The notes: generated by a model not told the origin, from the sequence alone. Counted from the first letter of the stretch, positions 1-9,886 are shown. The stretch is 20,898 nucleotides of DNA from a virus (IMGVR_UViG_3300018041_000090:1-20898), one strand, 5' to 3'. A program made the numbers and translations.

Positions 1-3000
1 ACTGGAGAGGCAATAGCGAGGAGTCTTGGACAGTTGATGGGTTTTATTGGTGTAGTTCCAGGTCTTGGTACAGCTACTAGAGTAGGAACTACTGCAGCTG
101 CTAAAGTATTAACTAGGGTTTCTGGTATTGCTGGTAAACAAGGCGCTGAAAAACTTGGTGCTAGATTAGCTTCTGGTGCTACAAAAATATCGCAAACAGC
201 TCCTGGCGCATTACGTGGCAAGTCTATACCCATGATGGTCGGCAATAAGGCTGTTCAGTATTCTCAAAAATATGTATTGCCAAGCGCTAGAAGCAAAGCA
301 TTAAAACATTTATCGGAAGGCACTGTAGATAAACTTATGGATGCTGGAGAAATGGCTATTCAATTAGGCTTTGCTAGCGCCGCGTCTAGCTGGAGTGGTG
401 GTATAGACCAAATGGTTAAGGGCGGTTTACTTGGCGCTGTTGAAGGTGGCGTGTTTAGAGGTATTACTAACATGACTCAGCTTGGCGGTATGCTTGCTAA
501 AGGCGGTATAGATGCTAAAAGGGCTAACCTTGCAATACGTACCATATCATCTAGTTTATATGGTGGTTTACAAAGTAAATCATTTGGAGATCCTATAGAA
601 CTTCAGATATATCATTACTTGCTTGGTGCTTACTTTGGTCTTACGGACGTTCCATACACACAGCGTAAAGCAATAGAGTTTATTAATAAGTCTAGAAATC
701 TTACTCCAGAAGAAGCGCAAGCGGGACTTACTGAACGCATGATGAAACCAGAAAAGAATCCTGGTTTTGATGAGCTTACTCCAGAAGTTCAACGCGAAGT
801 TACCGAGCAAATGGATATGATGTTTGGCAGGCCTGGTAATGCAGAAGATATATTTGCTAGAGCAATAATGCAGAACTTATCAGAACAAGATAGACAAGAG
901 ATAATACGAATTAAAGCTAACCAAAAGGTTGAAGAGTTTATGGACGAAGGTCTTGACTTTGAAGAAGCCAAGGCTAAAGCTTATGAATTTGTTAAAGACA
1001 AGAATCCGGGCGACTTATTTCTTGAAGAAGATTTTTATGTTAAAAGCGATAATGTTGTAGACGAACAATATAATCCTGCTAAAGGAGCTAACATATCTAA
1101 CTTAGATATTGTCCGTTTATCGTTTGAGGACCATGAAATACCTACTATATTAGCTGATCCACTTACGTCTGTTACAGAGCAAATAGTTCGTGAAAATCCT
1201 AATGTATCTTCTGATGTTGCTATTTATATGGGAAAAAAAATATCAAAAGGTATTAGCGAAAAAAGATTGTTTGAGGAAATAATAAGAGATGTAGATGAAG
1301 GCATTGAAAGCGAGTATGGAGTGCGAGCTAATATTGAAAACAATACGGAGCAAATTAACAAGCTTAAAAAAGCGTATTTAAAGTTAGACCAGTTTAAGCC
1401 TGTAAGACAAATTACTTACAATACTGAGCCAGGTGCAGATGCTTCATATTTTTCTGAGTCAGATGGTATACTGTCAGACAATACTAGATCCATAGAGACT
1501 AAAGGTGTTAGTGCTATACAAGAAATGGCTAATGCTTCTGGTAGAGGAATATTAATTAGCAAAAACTCTGATGACTTATCCGGAGGCGTGGATGATTTGT
1601 TTAAGTCTTTCTTTGATGATTTTGGGGGTATAGATGATGCGAAAGTAGAAGATTATGTTATTAGAGCCGCCCAAGAAGGGCGGCCTGTATTGTTTGGGAA
1701 AAAAGATAGCGGCAATATCTACCATACCGATGGTTGGTTAGACAACGCTATTGATTGGGAAAACAGATTTTCACAAAAAATAGATGAAATAAACGAAGCA
1801 GATCCAGATTTACAAATAACGCCATTAGAAAATCCTATACTACGCAAGTATCAGTACAATAACATGGTGGCACTAGAGCGTTTAAATGGATTGTCTATGG
1901 CTGAAATGGTTCGTGCTAATAAAGACGGCTCAGGTAGTTTTATTACACGACCAGATGAAATTAACAAACGTATGCAGCCATTAGCTGACGGTAATCCTAG
2001 GCTGCAAGATTTATCTAGTGTATTTAGAGGGCCAATAAAAGCATTTATTGTAAAAGGCGCTACTGCTAAAGACGTTGAAGGCATAATAGATGCTGATGAA
2101 GTGGGAAGTGATGGTGTTACGCTTGTAAGTGAAAAATTATTTAATACTATAAAGAATCAAATAGGCGCTACCGAAAAAGACGGTTTTATTAAGTTTACAA
2201 TTGCTGGACAGCAGAATGACAACAACGGTATGCTTATAGGTAAGCTTGGCGCATTTGAAGCTAATGGAAGTGCTGCTAAGTTAATGAAGGAAAATAGTGC
2301 TGATGTATTATTTTTTGATACAGCAGTTAAACAACGTGGACTTAGAAAAGAAACAAACATAGAGTTTACTGCAGATGGCATTAAACCTGTTGAAGGCGAA
2401 ACTATAGAAGCTTTTAATATAGACCCCTCTACTATTAGAGTTAATTTAGGTGTGTATGAAAAAGCTCCTAAAAACATACGCATGGTTAAGCAGTTCATGT
2501 CGCTTCTTACTGACCCTGCAGCTACTCAAAGAATGATAGACAATGTTATTAAACCTTCTATTAATGGCGATGCTGAGTTAAATAAACGTATAAAAAACAA
2601 ACAAATTAGTGACGAAGAAATAGCTAACATTGATATAGACAAGGTTAGCCTAGATGTTATTAACGATGTTTTATTTCAGCCCAATAGCGATAGGGTATAT
2701 GGTAGTAGATTATATAGTAAGGTATGGGAGCACGTATTAAACGAAGTAAGTAAAGAAGATTTTCTTGACCCGTCAGACCAAAAAGGAGAAGCAGGTAAGC
2801 TACAAGACTTATTGCCTGAGTTGTTAATTGATGACTTTAATAGTTCGTCAGATAGAATAATAAAAGTAGTAGCTAAGTATAACGGGCTTACTCCTGATAT
2901 TATGAACAGAGAGCAGATAAGTGCTTATGCTCACGAGGCTCTTAAAAGATACATGTTTAATCGCGCTGTAAGGCCCAAAATAGAAAATAGCGGGTCTACA

Positions 3001-6000
3001 TTCATGTATGGTAACGATGTGTTCTTACAAAGGGATATGGGGCGCCCTGTGGAGAAAGGAACGTATATGTTTGCTAAGAACATGAGGGACTTTAAAATTA
3101 AATGGATTAATAATGAGCAACTATCACTAGGCAAGGCTTGGGATTTATACCAAAAAGAATCTAATGCTTCTGAAAGAAAAAAGATGGAACAAGCTATGGA
3201 GTTTTTTGTAGTTCGCGTTCCACAAGATTCTCCGTCTGGTGCCAGAGTATTAAATTTTGGTGGTTTCACAACCAGAAATGGATACGGCATGCACCTTAAT
3301 GCTTATGATATGAAGTACTTGGGCGGTGCTGATAACGATGGTGATAAAGTACATTTCTATCAAAACTTAGATGGCGACCTTCCAGGGTCGCCTATACGAG
3401 ATGCCGTATTAGCAAACAAAGACCAATGGACAGACGCTGAAGGCAATGTACGTGACGCTAAAGAAGGTGAAGATATTCAGGCTTTTGAAGCGCAGCAATT
3501 AGCTCTTAGAGGAAAAAGAAGTTTAAAAGACTCTTTAGATCCAAGAGAAATATTAAAGACTCATATATACACTACTGATGGTAACAGGTTAGTAGGACCT
3601 ACAGCTAATGCCGGAGCAACATCTACTGGGTTTTTTGCTGGGTTTAATAAAAAAGTTTCTGGCTTTGACACAATTACGTTACCAAAATCTATTCCTGTTC
3701 AAAAAACAGGAAGCTATATATTGCAAATACGAATAAACAATATATCAGACAACCTTGTTGCTTTTAACGAACTTCGTAGAGAAATGATGAACGTAGCAGT
3801 AGATGCTACAGATATGCTTCCTTATAATATTAGGTCGGCTACTAGACTTCTTTCGCAAAAAATATTTAGCAATAAAGATGTAACATTGCTTGATAATAAT
3901 GGCAATGAAATTAATTTTGACCAACTAAGTAGACAAGAGTTTAACGCAGTTAACAGAAATCTTTCTTTTACTAAAGTTGATGGCGTTAGAAATTTAGTAC
4001 GCATTAACGAAACTATTAACGGAAGAAGGTTTAATTACGAAACAAATAAGTCTGAACGAATAGACTTTACACAAGCAATGTCTGAGTTGTCAGGCTTTAG
4101 TAATAAGTACGAAGGTATAGATTTAGGTAATGCTTATTGGAAGGCTGTAACAGAGCTTTCAAGACCTATTAAGCAGAAATGGAGAAATGTAATACAAGAA
4201 ATTACAACAAAGCAAACTGATGATGATGGTAATATATCAGAGTTTCGTGAGCGAGTATCTGTTAATACGCTTGCTAAATATGCTAGATTTAATGTAAATA
4301 AGATATTCGATATTGTTAATGCTTATATGAAAGCAGATATAGATTCTGAGGCAGGCAATGTATTAGCTAGTAGTGGGCAAAAAAGATTGCACATACTAAA
4401 AGAAGGGGTTGATCCATTTCGTACTCTTTCTACTGTCCGTCACGTAGAAGAAGCAGTTGCTAAGCTTTCTAGTTTACTAAATAATGATGTAGCATATAAG
4501 GCGGCCCTAAAAGCCGGCGTTAGTAAACAAAAGCTTAAGGGTATACGCAAGCACGTTGATTCTGTTAAGTACATGCGTACAAAGTTTGTTACTACAGATA
4601 AAACAAGACAATCATACATGCAAAATGTAGCTATAAAAGAAAGTGCATTAGGCTTAAAAAACGTAAAGAATTTAGATAGTTTATTAGAAGTTACTGCTAA
4701 CTACAAAAAAGGTTTAAAAACAAAACAAGAAAAAGATTACTACGATTTTTACATGATAGGCTCGTTATCAGAGCAGCGATTTAACATAGACGATATTGCC
4801 CGCATGGAATATATTGTCCAAAGTAAAGCGGCTAGAACGTATGCCGAAGCTGAGCAAATGATTAACAATGATGCTTATGATAATTATACATATGAGTATT
4901 TAAAAAGCCAGGAATTTATAGAAAAAAATCCATCGCTTGCTAATACTTATAAAGCAGTAGATAGATTATACCAAAATGACGTAGCAAGTGACTTTGGTTT
5001 TTCTGTACCAGCTGTAGATGATGCTAACATAGCTAAATGGTTTGCTGATTACACTGATATTATACAAGCTAAGCCCGACCAAGTTGTTAAAAAAGATATA
5101 TTAGACCCCGCAACAAGCAGGTTTCTTGAGAAATTTTTATTAAATAATATATCAGAAGAAAAAGCAACTGAAATAAAAAACAAATTAGCAAGTGATTTAA
5201 GGGAAAGTGGGTATAGGCAGCCAGGCAGAGAAGGAGAAGTGCCTTCTCTTAATGAGATGTGGAATAAATATAATACAAATAGACCACCTATAAATGCGGA
5301 GGAAGCTAGACGTTCTTCTATTTCTGACGAAGTTATTACAGAAAGATTTACTGATAGCTTGTTTGATAAAATAATTACTGATGCTGAAAAAATAACAGAT
5401 AAAGGACAAGCAGAGTTTGCTTTTGGTAAAATAAATGACACTATATTTAACGAAGGCACAGAGCAAGGAAGAAGAAATCAACAGTTATTAAAAGAACTTA
5501 AAGCGCATTTGTCTAAGCTTCCTTCTAATGTTATAAAAAATATAGAGCGTATTTATGAAGGTTATGTAGGCAAAGAAGTTGGGGTGTCTACTGTACGTGA
5601 CATAGAAAACTTTATTACGTTTTTAAATAGCTTTCATAAGAAAACATTTTTAGAACGCCTTGTAGGAGCAGACCCAGGTACTAAAGTATCTAGATTGTAT
5701 TGGGCATTTTTTCCTGATTCAATAGCGCGGAGACTTACTTCATTTGACCCTAATGTATCTGCTTCTAAAACGATACAAGTACTTACTAAAGATGGATACA
5801 AGTCTAAAGAAGTAGCTGATATTATGTCGCATTATGAGCAAATGAGGTTGTTTTTAAGTGCAGCAGAAGAAAGCAGATCATCGCTTGTAAGTATGGTTAC
5901 TAGCCGTATTAATGATGAGCTTTCTTATCTTAATGATGAGTCTGTTTTAAGAGACAGAGACGACCTTATTGAAGCGGCAATAGCGGTAAAAGAATATAAC

Positions 6001-8574
6001 AATGTTGCTCGTGAGCTTAACATAATTAGAAATCCAGATGCTACTCCAGAGCAAAAAAGAAATGCTGAAAATAATTACGAGCAATACAAAAAGAACTTTG
6101 ATAACGTTAAGGACATTTACGAGAAGCTAAAGGATAAAAAGTATACGATATACATTGACGGAATTAAACAAGAGGTAACAGGTAAAGACCTAATGGGGGA
6201 CTCTGATACGTCTTATATTACTGCTGGCCTTAAAATGAAAGACGGCATGATATCCAAGTCTTTTACAGGCCTTAACAAATTCTTTTTTGATACTGTTATT
6301 AACCCTATAGAAGCTGAACAATTTGTTGTACGCAGACCTGATGGTAGTTTAGATGCATTTGCTACTATGGATAAAATGGATGCTCAATTCCAGGGTACTA
6401 AATTTGAGTCTGAGCGTATAGCTAATATAGGCTTATCTAATTTGTTTGAACTGTCTAAAGAGATTGATTATTACTACAATAACGAGGTTAAAGTTGGTGG
6501 TAGAAAAATGTATATCAATCAAATAGAAGACCCACAACTTCGTGAAAAAAAACTATCTGATATTAGACTAACTGATAGAGGTAGAAAAATTACTGACGGG
6601 CCTCAAGGGCCCGAATACGCCCGTAATTCTGATGGTACATTTGTGCTAAATCCTATGATAGGTAAGATTGATGCAGTAGATTATTTCCCGCATACAAATC
6701 ATTCCGATGCAGCTATAATAGAATGGCAAAAGAAATTTCTTTTTGACAAAGATCTAAACGATGTTACTCCTAACGAAGCACTTGCGTTTAAAAAATGGAC
6801 ATCACAAGGCAAAGTTGAGGATGCGGGTATAGCTAGAGATTTTATTGATGATTTATTTACAAAAAAACGTTTATCGGTTAAGCTCCACGACAGAAACGTA
6901 AGTATAAAAAAGTTTGGCAACCTTAGTGGTCGTTCTGATAAAATTATAGGTGGTTGGGAATTAAGCGCTAAAGCTTATGATCAGTATGCTCAGTCGCTTA
7001 ATAGCGCGTATCATAAGTTATATGGTACTATTATGGCTCAAAAATACAACAGACAGTTTAGAGAGTCTGGAGTAATGGGCGATATTACCGAATCATGGGC
7101 TAAGTTTGGCGATATATACATACAAGATTTTGTTGGTAAACCTACATCATTTGGTCTTGAGTATTTTGCAGACCCTTATCTTAACTTTAAAAAGTCACCG
7201 TATTATGCTCTTAGCGATGATGCCGCTATGGGATACTACAATCGTATAGCTAAGTTTTTTGGCTGGAAGCAATACGCAAACGATGAGATGGGCAAAATGG
7301 ATTTCCAAACTAAGATGAAAGCTTTTACACGGCTTGAGGGTAAGACTCAGTTAATGACGCTATTGACCAACACCACGTCTATGATTAACAACTATGTTGG
7401 TGGTACAGCTCAAACAGCCATTAGCTCAGGTTTGCGTCCGTGGCGATTAGCTGGTAACTGGCAATATTTAAGAGATAATATAGACCCGTCAATTACTAGT
7501 GCCGAAAAAGCTAGAGAAATGGCCAGACAGTTTGGTGCTATTGAGTCTTATATTAGTAGTGAAGTTGGGCCTACAGCTCAATTAAGGTCAACATTTAATA
7601 GGTTTAAAAGAGACCTTGGGGCTCTTTATAGAAGTGGAGATTTTACTAAGCAACAAGTAGTAGAGCTTGCAAAAAAACATGGAATGTCCGATGTAATATC
7701 TGGACCGGGTGCATGGATGATGAGTTCTGTAGAAGTAAGATTACGTACTCGTTCTTTTTGGGCTCATTACTTGCAAGCCAGAGAAATAATGATGGCGGAT
7801 GGCAACTCGTTTAGATGGGATGACCCAATGATAATACAACAAGCATTAAAAGGTGTATGGGGTTCTCAGTTCTTATATAACGCACCTAACAGACCCGCTA
7901 TTGCACGAAGTAATTTAGGTCGTATATTTTCTCGTTTTCAGCTTTGGAGTTGGAACTCGATTAGATTTCGACGTGACATTTATCAAAAAGCTAGAGAGTC
8001 AGGATTTCAAGAAGGAACCCCTGAATACCAACGTTATGTGCGTATGGCTCAAGCTGACGCTTTTATGTTTGCTTTAGCCGCGTTAATGCCTATGAGTATG
8101 TTTGAGTCTATACTTCCTGCTCCTTGGAATTACCTGCAAGACTTTAGTGATTACTTCTTTGGTGATGAAAAAGAAAGAGACAGAGCTTTTTTTGGACAAA
8201 TACCTTATCCATTTAATCCTTTGCAAGTAGCTTTACCACCTTCTGCTAGATATATAACTACTGGTGTTAGTGTTCCTATTGAAATGGCAATAGCGATGTT
8301 AAGTGATAAAGATTTGTCTGATGCTCTTGATTACAGAGTTGTTAGCCTTATGCCTTATGGTATGCTTACTAGAAATATTGTTAGGTCAATAGATACACCA
8401 GCTATGGCTCCGCAGTACCTAACAGGTGTTCACTTTCATACTCTTACTAGGTTAATGAATCAAATGGAAGATAGCGCCACATTAAAAGCTAATGGTCTGT
8501 ATGAGGCTAAAAGCAGGTATGTGGATGAAGAAATACAGAAGCTTTTAGATTATATGCAAAATATTGAACAATAA
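1..8574 (+). CDS. Giant polyvalent phage protein with single-chain RNA polymerase-like double-psi beta-barrels (5' partial)
   Basis: The frame is open to base 1, and the in-frame TTG (34) and ATG (37) sit inside what reads as continuing protein, so the true start is probably outside the window. About 2,850 residues are visible. Numbered from base 34, residues about 690-770 contain SDGVTL, then GKLGAF (K737) and DTAVKQRG (K766). Residues about 1060-1110 contain RVPQDSPSG and GGADNDGDKVHFY, with aspartates 1100, 1102 and 1104. This pair matches the two DPBBs of single-chain RNA polymerases (QDE-1, YonO, crAss-like phage types). The DxDGD triad is the catalytic Mg-binding motif. The N-terminus has glycine-rich hydrophobic stretches. 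The C-terminal 450 residues have helical and proline-rich hydrophobic segments like those of large polyvalent phage proteins. I infer a virion-packaged, possibly injected polymerase. It could instead be a structural protein with inactive barrels. Confidence 0.65.
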   Translation, partial: TGEAIARSLGQLMGFIGVVPGLGTATRVGTTAAAKVLTRVSGIAGKQGAEKLGARLASGATKISQTAPGALRGKSIPMMVGNKAVQYSQKYVLPSARSKALKHLSEGTVDKLMDAGEMAIQLGFASAASSWSGGIDQMVKGGLLGAVEGGVFRGITNMTQLGGMLAKGGIDAKRANLAIRTISSSLYGGLQSKSFGDPIELQIYHYLLGAYFGLTDVPYTQRKAIEFINKSRNLTPEEAQAGLTERMMKPEKNPGFDELTPEVQREVTEQMDMMFGRPGNAEDIFARAIMQNLSEQDRQEIIRIKANQKVEEFMDEGLDFEEAKAKAYEFVKDKNPGDLFLEEDFYVKSDNVVDEQYNPAKGANISNLDIVRLSFEDHEIPTILADPLTSVTEQIVRENPNVSSDVAIYMGKKISKGISEKRLFEEIIRDVDEGIESEYGVRANIENNTEQINKLKKAYLKLDQFKPVRQITYNTEPGADASYFSESDGILSDNTRSIETKGVSAIQEMANASGRGILISKNSDDLSGGVDDLFKSFFDDFGGIDDAKVEDYVIRAAQEGRPVLFGKKDSGNIYHTDGWLDNAIDWENRFSQKIDEINEADPDLQITPLENPILRKYQYNNMVALERLNGLSMAEMVRANKDGSGSFITRPDEINKRMQPLADGNPRLQDLSSVFRGPIKAFIVKGATAKDVEGIIDADEVGSDGVTLVSEKLFNTIKNQIGATEKDGFIKFTIAGQQNDNNGMLIGKLGAFEANGSAAKLMKENSADVLFFDTAVKQRGLRKETNIEFTADGIKPVEGETIEAFNIDPSTIRVNLGVYEKAPKNIRMVKQFMSLLTDPAATQRMIDNVIKPSINGDAELNKRIKNKQISDEEIANIDIDKVSLDVINDVLFQPNSDRVYGSRLYSKVWEHVLNEVSKEDFLDPSDQKGEAGKLQDLLPELLIDDFNSSSDRIIKVVAKYNGLTPDIMNREQISAYAHEALKRYMFNRAVRPKIENSGSTFMYGNDVFLQRDMGRPVEKGTYMFAKNMRDFKIKWINNEQLSLGKAWDLYQKESNASERKKMEQAMEFFVVRVPQDSPSGARVLNFGGFTTRNGYGMHLNAYDMKYLGGADNDGDKVHFYQNLDGDLPGSPIRDAVLANKDQWTDAEGNVRDAKEGEDIQAFEAQQLALRGKRSLKDSLDPREILKTHIYTTDGNRLVGPTANAGATSTGFFAGFNKKVSGFDTITLPKSIPVQKTGSYILQIRINNISDNLVAFNELRREMMNVAVDATDMLPYNIRSATRLLSQKIFSNKDVTLLDNNGNEINFDQLSRQEFNAVNRNLSFTKVDGVRNLVRINETINGRRFNYETNKSERIDFTQAMSELSGFSNKYEGIDLGNAYWKAVTELSRPIKQKWRNVIQEITTKQTDDDGNISEFRERVSVNTLAKYARFNVNKIFDIVNAYMKADIDSEAGNVLASSGQKRLHILKEGVDPFRTLSTVRHVEEAVAKLSSLLNNDVAYKAALKAGVSKQKLKGIRKHVDSVKYMRTKFVTTDKTRQSYMQNVAIKESALGLKNVKNLDSLLEVTANYKKGLKTKQEKDYYDFYMIGSLSEQRFNIDDIARMEYIVQSKAARTYAEAEQMINNDAYDNYTYEYLKSQEFIEKNPSLANTYKAVDRLYQNDVASDFGFSVPAVDDANIAKWFADYTDIIQAKPDQVVKKDILDPATSRFLEKFLLNNISEEKATEIKNKLASDLRESGYRQPGREGEVPSLNEMWNKYNTNRPPINAEEARRSSISDEVITERFTDSLFDKIITDAEKITDKGQAEFAFGKINDTIFNEGTEQGRRNQQLLKELKAHLSKLPSNVIKNIERIYEGYVGKEVGVSTVRDIENFITFLNSFHKKTFLERLVGADPGTKVSRLYWAFFPDSIARRLTSFDPNVSASKTIQVLTKDGYKSKEVADIMSHYEQMRLFLSAAEESRSSLVSMVTSRINDELSYLNDESVLRDRDDLIEAAIAVKEYNNVARELNIIRNPDATPEQKRNAENNYEQYKKNFDNVKDIYEKLKDKKYTIYIDGIKQEVTGKDLMGDSDTSYITAGLKMKDGMISKSFTGLNKFFFDTVINPIEAEQFVVRRPDGSLDAFATMDKMDAQFQGTKFESERIANIGLSNLFELSKEIDYYYNNEVKVGGRKMYINQIEDPQLREKKLSDIRLTDRGRKITDGPQGPEYARNSDGTFVLNPMIGKIDAVDYFPHTNHSDAAIIEWQKKFLFDKDLNDVTPNEALAFKKWTSQGKVEDAGIARDFIDDLFTKKRLSVKLHDRNVSIKKFGNLSGRSDKIIGGWELSAKAYDQYAQSLNSAYHKLYGTIMAQKYNRQFRESGVMGDITESWAKFGDIYIQDFVGKPTSFGLEYFADPYLNFKKSPYYALSDDAAMGYYNRIAKFFGWKQYANDEMGKMDFQTKMKAFTRLEGKTQLMTLLTNTTSMINNYVGGTAQTAISSGLRPWRLAGNWQYLRDNIDPSITSAEKAREMARQFGAIESYISSEVGPTAQLRSTFNRFKRDLGALYRSGDFTKQQVVELAKKHGMSDVISGPGAWMMSSVEVRLRTRSFWAHYLQAREIMMADGNSFRWDDPMIIQQALKGVWGSQFLYNAPNRPAIARSNLGRIFSRFQLWSWNSIRFRRDIYQKARESGFQEGTPEYQRYVRMAQADAFMFALAALMPMSMFESILPAPWNYLQDFSDYFFGDEKERDRAFFGQIPYPFNPLQVALPPSARYITTGVSVPIEMAIAMLSDKDLSDALDYRVVSLMPYGMLTRNIVRSIDTPAMAPQYLTGVHFHTLTRLMNQMEDSATLKANGLYEAKSRYVDEEIQKLLDYMQNIEQ
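1666..1684 (+). repeat. Perfect GC-rich hairpin inside the giant gene
   Basis: GCCGCCC and GGGCGGC form a 7-bp all-GC stem with loop AAGAA, inside coding sequence that is otherwise AT-rich. No U-tract follows. Confidence 0.45.
3373..3392 (+). repeat. Perfect GC-rich hairpin just after the DNDGD codons
   Basis: GGCGACC and GGTCGCC form a 7-bp stem with a 6-base loop, 28 bases after the catalytic-motif codons of the giant gene. Confidence 0.4.
3692..3712 (+). repeat. Perfect 8-bp hairpin inside the giant gene
   Basis: TTCCTGTT and AACAGGAA pair around a CAAAA loop within coding sequence. It is not followed by a U-tract. Confidence 0.35.
6597..6613 (+). repeat. Perfect GC-rich hairpin inside the giant gene
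   Basis: CGGGCC and GGCCCG form a 6-bp all-GC stem with loop TCAAG, across the codons for a GPQGP segment. Confidence 0.4.
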
Positions 8575-8636
8575 TATTTTTTAACTATATTATAGTATAC
8601 GCGTAAAGCATTGGTTTAATAACAAATAAAAGCATA
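8575..8636 (+). other. AT-rich spacer before the phosphoesterase gene
   Basis: This 62-base gap between the giant gene and the metallophosphoesterase contains overlapping TATA-like steps around 8585-8601. There is no convincing -35 element, no hairpin with a U-tract and no good ribosome binding site before the ATG at 8637. The downstream gene may be read through from the giant gene or started from a weak promoter here; the sequence does not decide. Confidence 0.3.
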
Positions 8637-9527
8637 ATGAATTTACATATTGAGGAGCTCTCTGAAAACGTACATGCGTTTGAGTATAGTAATTGTAGAA
8701 CAGGAGACATAGTACCTACTCTTTTTTGTTCTGATATTCACTTAGATAGCATAGGATGTAAACGAAAGATTCTAAAGCAACATTTTGATGAAATTAAAAA
8801 AGCTAATGGATTAATTTTTATCTTTGGTGATTTGCTTGATGTAATGGGTAGCTATGGTGACCGCAGATTACAACGTGAAGATATAGACCCACAATTCATC
8901 CAACACGGGCGTACTTACCTTGATTTGGTATGTGAGTATACCATAGAGTTTTTAAAGCCTTACGCGCAAAATATAGCGCTTATATCGTATGGTAACCATG
9001 AGAAAACGATAAACAAATTTCACAACCACGACATATTACGTTCTATTGTATGGACGCTAAATCTTGAAGATAAAGTAAACATACAATTAGGCGCGTACTC
9101 TGGTTGGGTATTTCTTCGTATGCAAAAACCTAGTGGAACCGGTGTAGGGTGCAATATACATTATCATCATGGATTTGGAGGCAATGCTAAACGTTCTAAA
9201 GGTATGCTTGATGTACAGATTGAAGCAATGAAATATCCTGACGCGCATATACTAGTTCGTGGGCACACGCATCAAAAATGGTACGATCCAAGTACCGCGC
9301 GAATGCGAGTAACACGAAGTGGCAGAATTTATAAAGATAAAATTAAATACATACAATCAGGTTCGTATGTAGATGGAATAGGCACTGGAAGATCAGGATG
9401 GCCAGTAGAAAAAAACTTTAACCCTACTGATATTGGTGGGTGGTTTGTTGACTTTAAATTTACGATATCTGATAGTACCCCTAAGATAATTACTCAGATA
9501 ATAGAAACGCCTGTAGATACGTTTTAA
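8637..9527 (+). CDS. Calcineurin-like metallophosphoesterase
   Basis: This 296-aa protein has the full set of calcineurin-like phosphoesterase motifs in order: SDIHLD (D33, H35), FGDLLD (G64, D65), YGNHE (N120, H121), HYHHG (H175-H178) and RGHTH (H210, H212). These residues bind two metal ions and catalyse phosphodiester or phosphomonoester hydrolysis. The overall pattern is like stand-alone phage enzymes and the Mre11/SbcD nuclease domain, but no SbcC-type partner is in the window. The substrate is unknown; nucleic acid processing is an inference. It is the last plus-strand gene, and its stop overlaps the stop of the convergent minus-strand gene by 3-4 bases, so the two transcription units collide with no spacer. 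Confidence 0.9.
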   Translation: MNLHIEELSENVHAFEYSNCRTGDIVPTLFCSDIHLDSIGCKRKILKQHFDEIKKANGLIFIFGDLLDVMGSYGDRRLQREDIDPQFIQHGRTYLDLVCEYTIEFLKPYAQNIALISYGNHEKTINKFHNHDILRSIVWTLNLEDKVNIQLGAYSGWVFLRMQKPSGTGVGCNIHYHHGFGGNAKRSKGMLDVQIEAMKYPDAHILVRGHTHQKWYDPSTARMRVTRSGRIYKDKIKYIQSGSYVDGIGTGRSGWPVEKNFNPTDIGGWFVDFKFTISDSTPKIITQIIETPVDTF

Positions 9528-9787
9528 TTTAACAACTGAGCAATAGCATTTATAATTGTACTTGAGCCTAATCCTGCTCCTGTTGCCCAAGCAAGCAATT
9601 TCTTTTTAAAGTCTTTTAAATCTGCTACTTCTTGTTCTATTCTGTGTACTCTTTTTACCAGGCCTTGTTCGCCATATTCGTTGCCGACTAATGCTTTCTT
9701 AATTTCAGTAATGTCTTGAGCAAGTATTTCTATCATGTTTTCTAACTTGTCAATATCGTATTTAATTTCTTTTACTTGTGAGTCCAT
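9524..9787 (-). CDS. Small coiled-coil protein with C-terminal hydrophobic segment (XhlA/holin-accessory-like)
   Basis: This 87-aa protein starts at ATG 9787. A longer frame from GTG 9868 would start inside a terminator hairpin and encode an unlikely FFLH-type extension, so I reject it. Residues 1-30 and 45-65 form charged heptad-like helices around a conserved-looking GNEYGEQGLVKRV segment. The last 20 or so residues (LLAWATGAGLGSSTIINAIAQLL) are hydrophobic and could span the membrane. This is the architecture of phage XhlA-like and similar small holin-accessory proteins, so a lysis or membrane-anchoring role is possible. The start has no good Shine-Dalgarno site. Because a terminator lies upstream, it probably needs its own promoter or readthrough. 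Confidence 0.55.
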   Translation of the reverse strand: MDSQVKEIKYDIDKLENMIEILAQDITEIKKALVGNEYGEQGLVKRVHRIEQEVADLKDFKKKLLAWATGAGLGSSTIINAIAQLLN

Positions 9788-9854
9788 GTTTTCGGCTTGT
9801 GATATATCGTTTATAAAAAATATACATAATTCTTTACATACAAAAGTTTTATGT

Positions 9855-9886
9855 AAAAAAAAAGCCACCAGCGTTTAACTGGTGGC
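9855..9886 (-). terminator. Rho-independent terminator after rusA
   Basis: On the minus strand, a perfect 8-bp stem GCCACCAG / CTGGTGGC (9886-9864) with a 7-base loop is followed by nine U residues (9863-9855). It lies about 20 bases past the RusA stop codon and should end the long leftward replication transcript. Confidence 0.85.

Noticed and set aside
580-6920. Many minus-strand ORFs of 60-136 codons opposite the giant gene
   Set aside because: They are shadows of the long plus-strand frame, with low-complexity Ser/Leu/Phe-rich products, no ribosome binding sites and no recognisable domains.
9800-9850. Bacteroidota-type promoter (TTTG...TAnnTTTG) ahead of the holin-like gene
   Set aside because: The spacing is too short and the second element imperfect; AT-rich DNA gives such matches easily.
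9788-9868. N-terminal extension of the holin-like gene to GTG 9868
   Set aside because: It would start inside the terminator stem and translate the U-tract as phenylalanines; ATG 9787 gives the natural protein.
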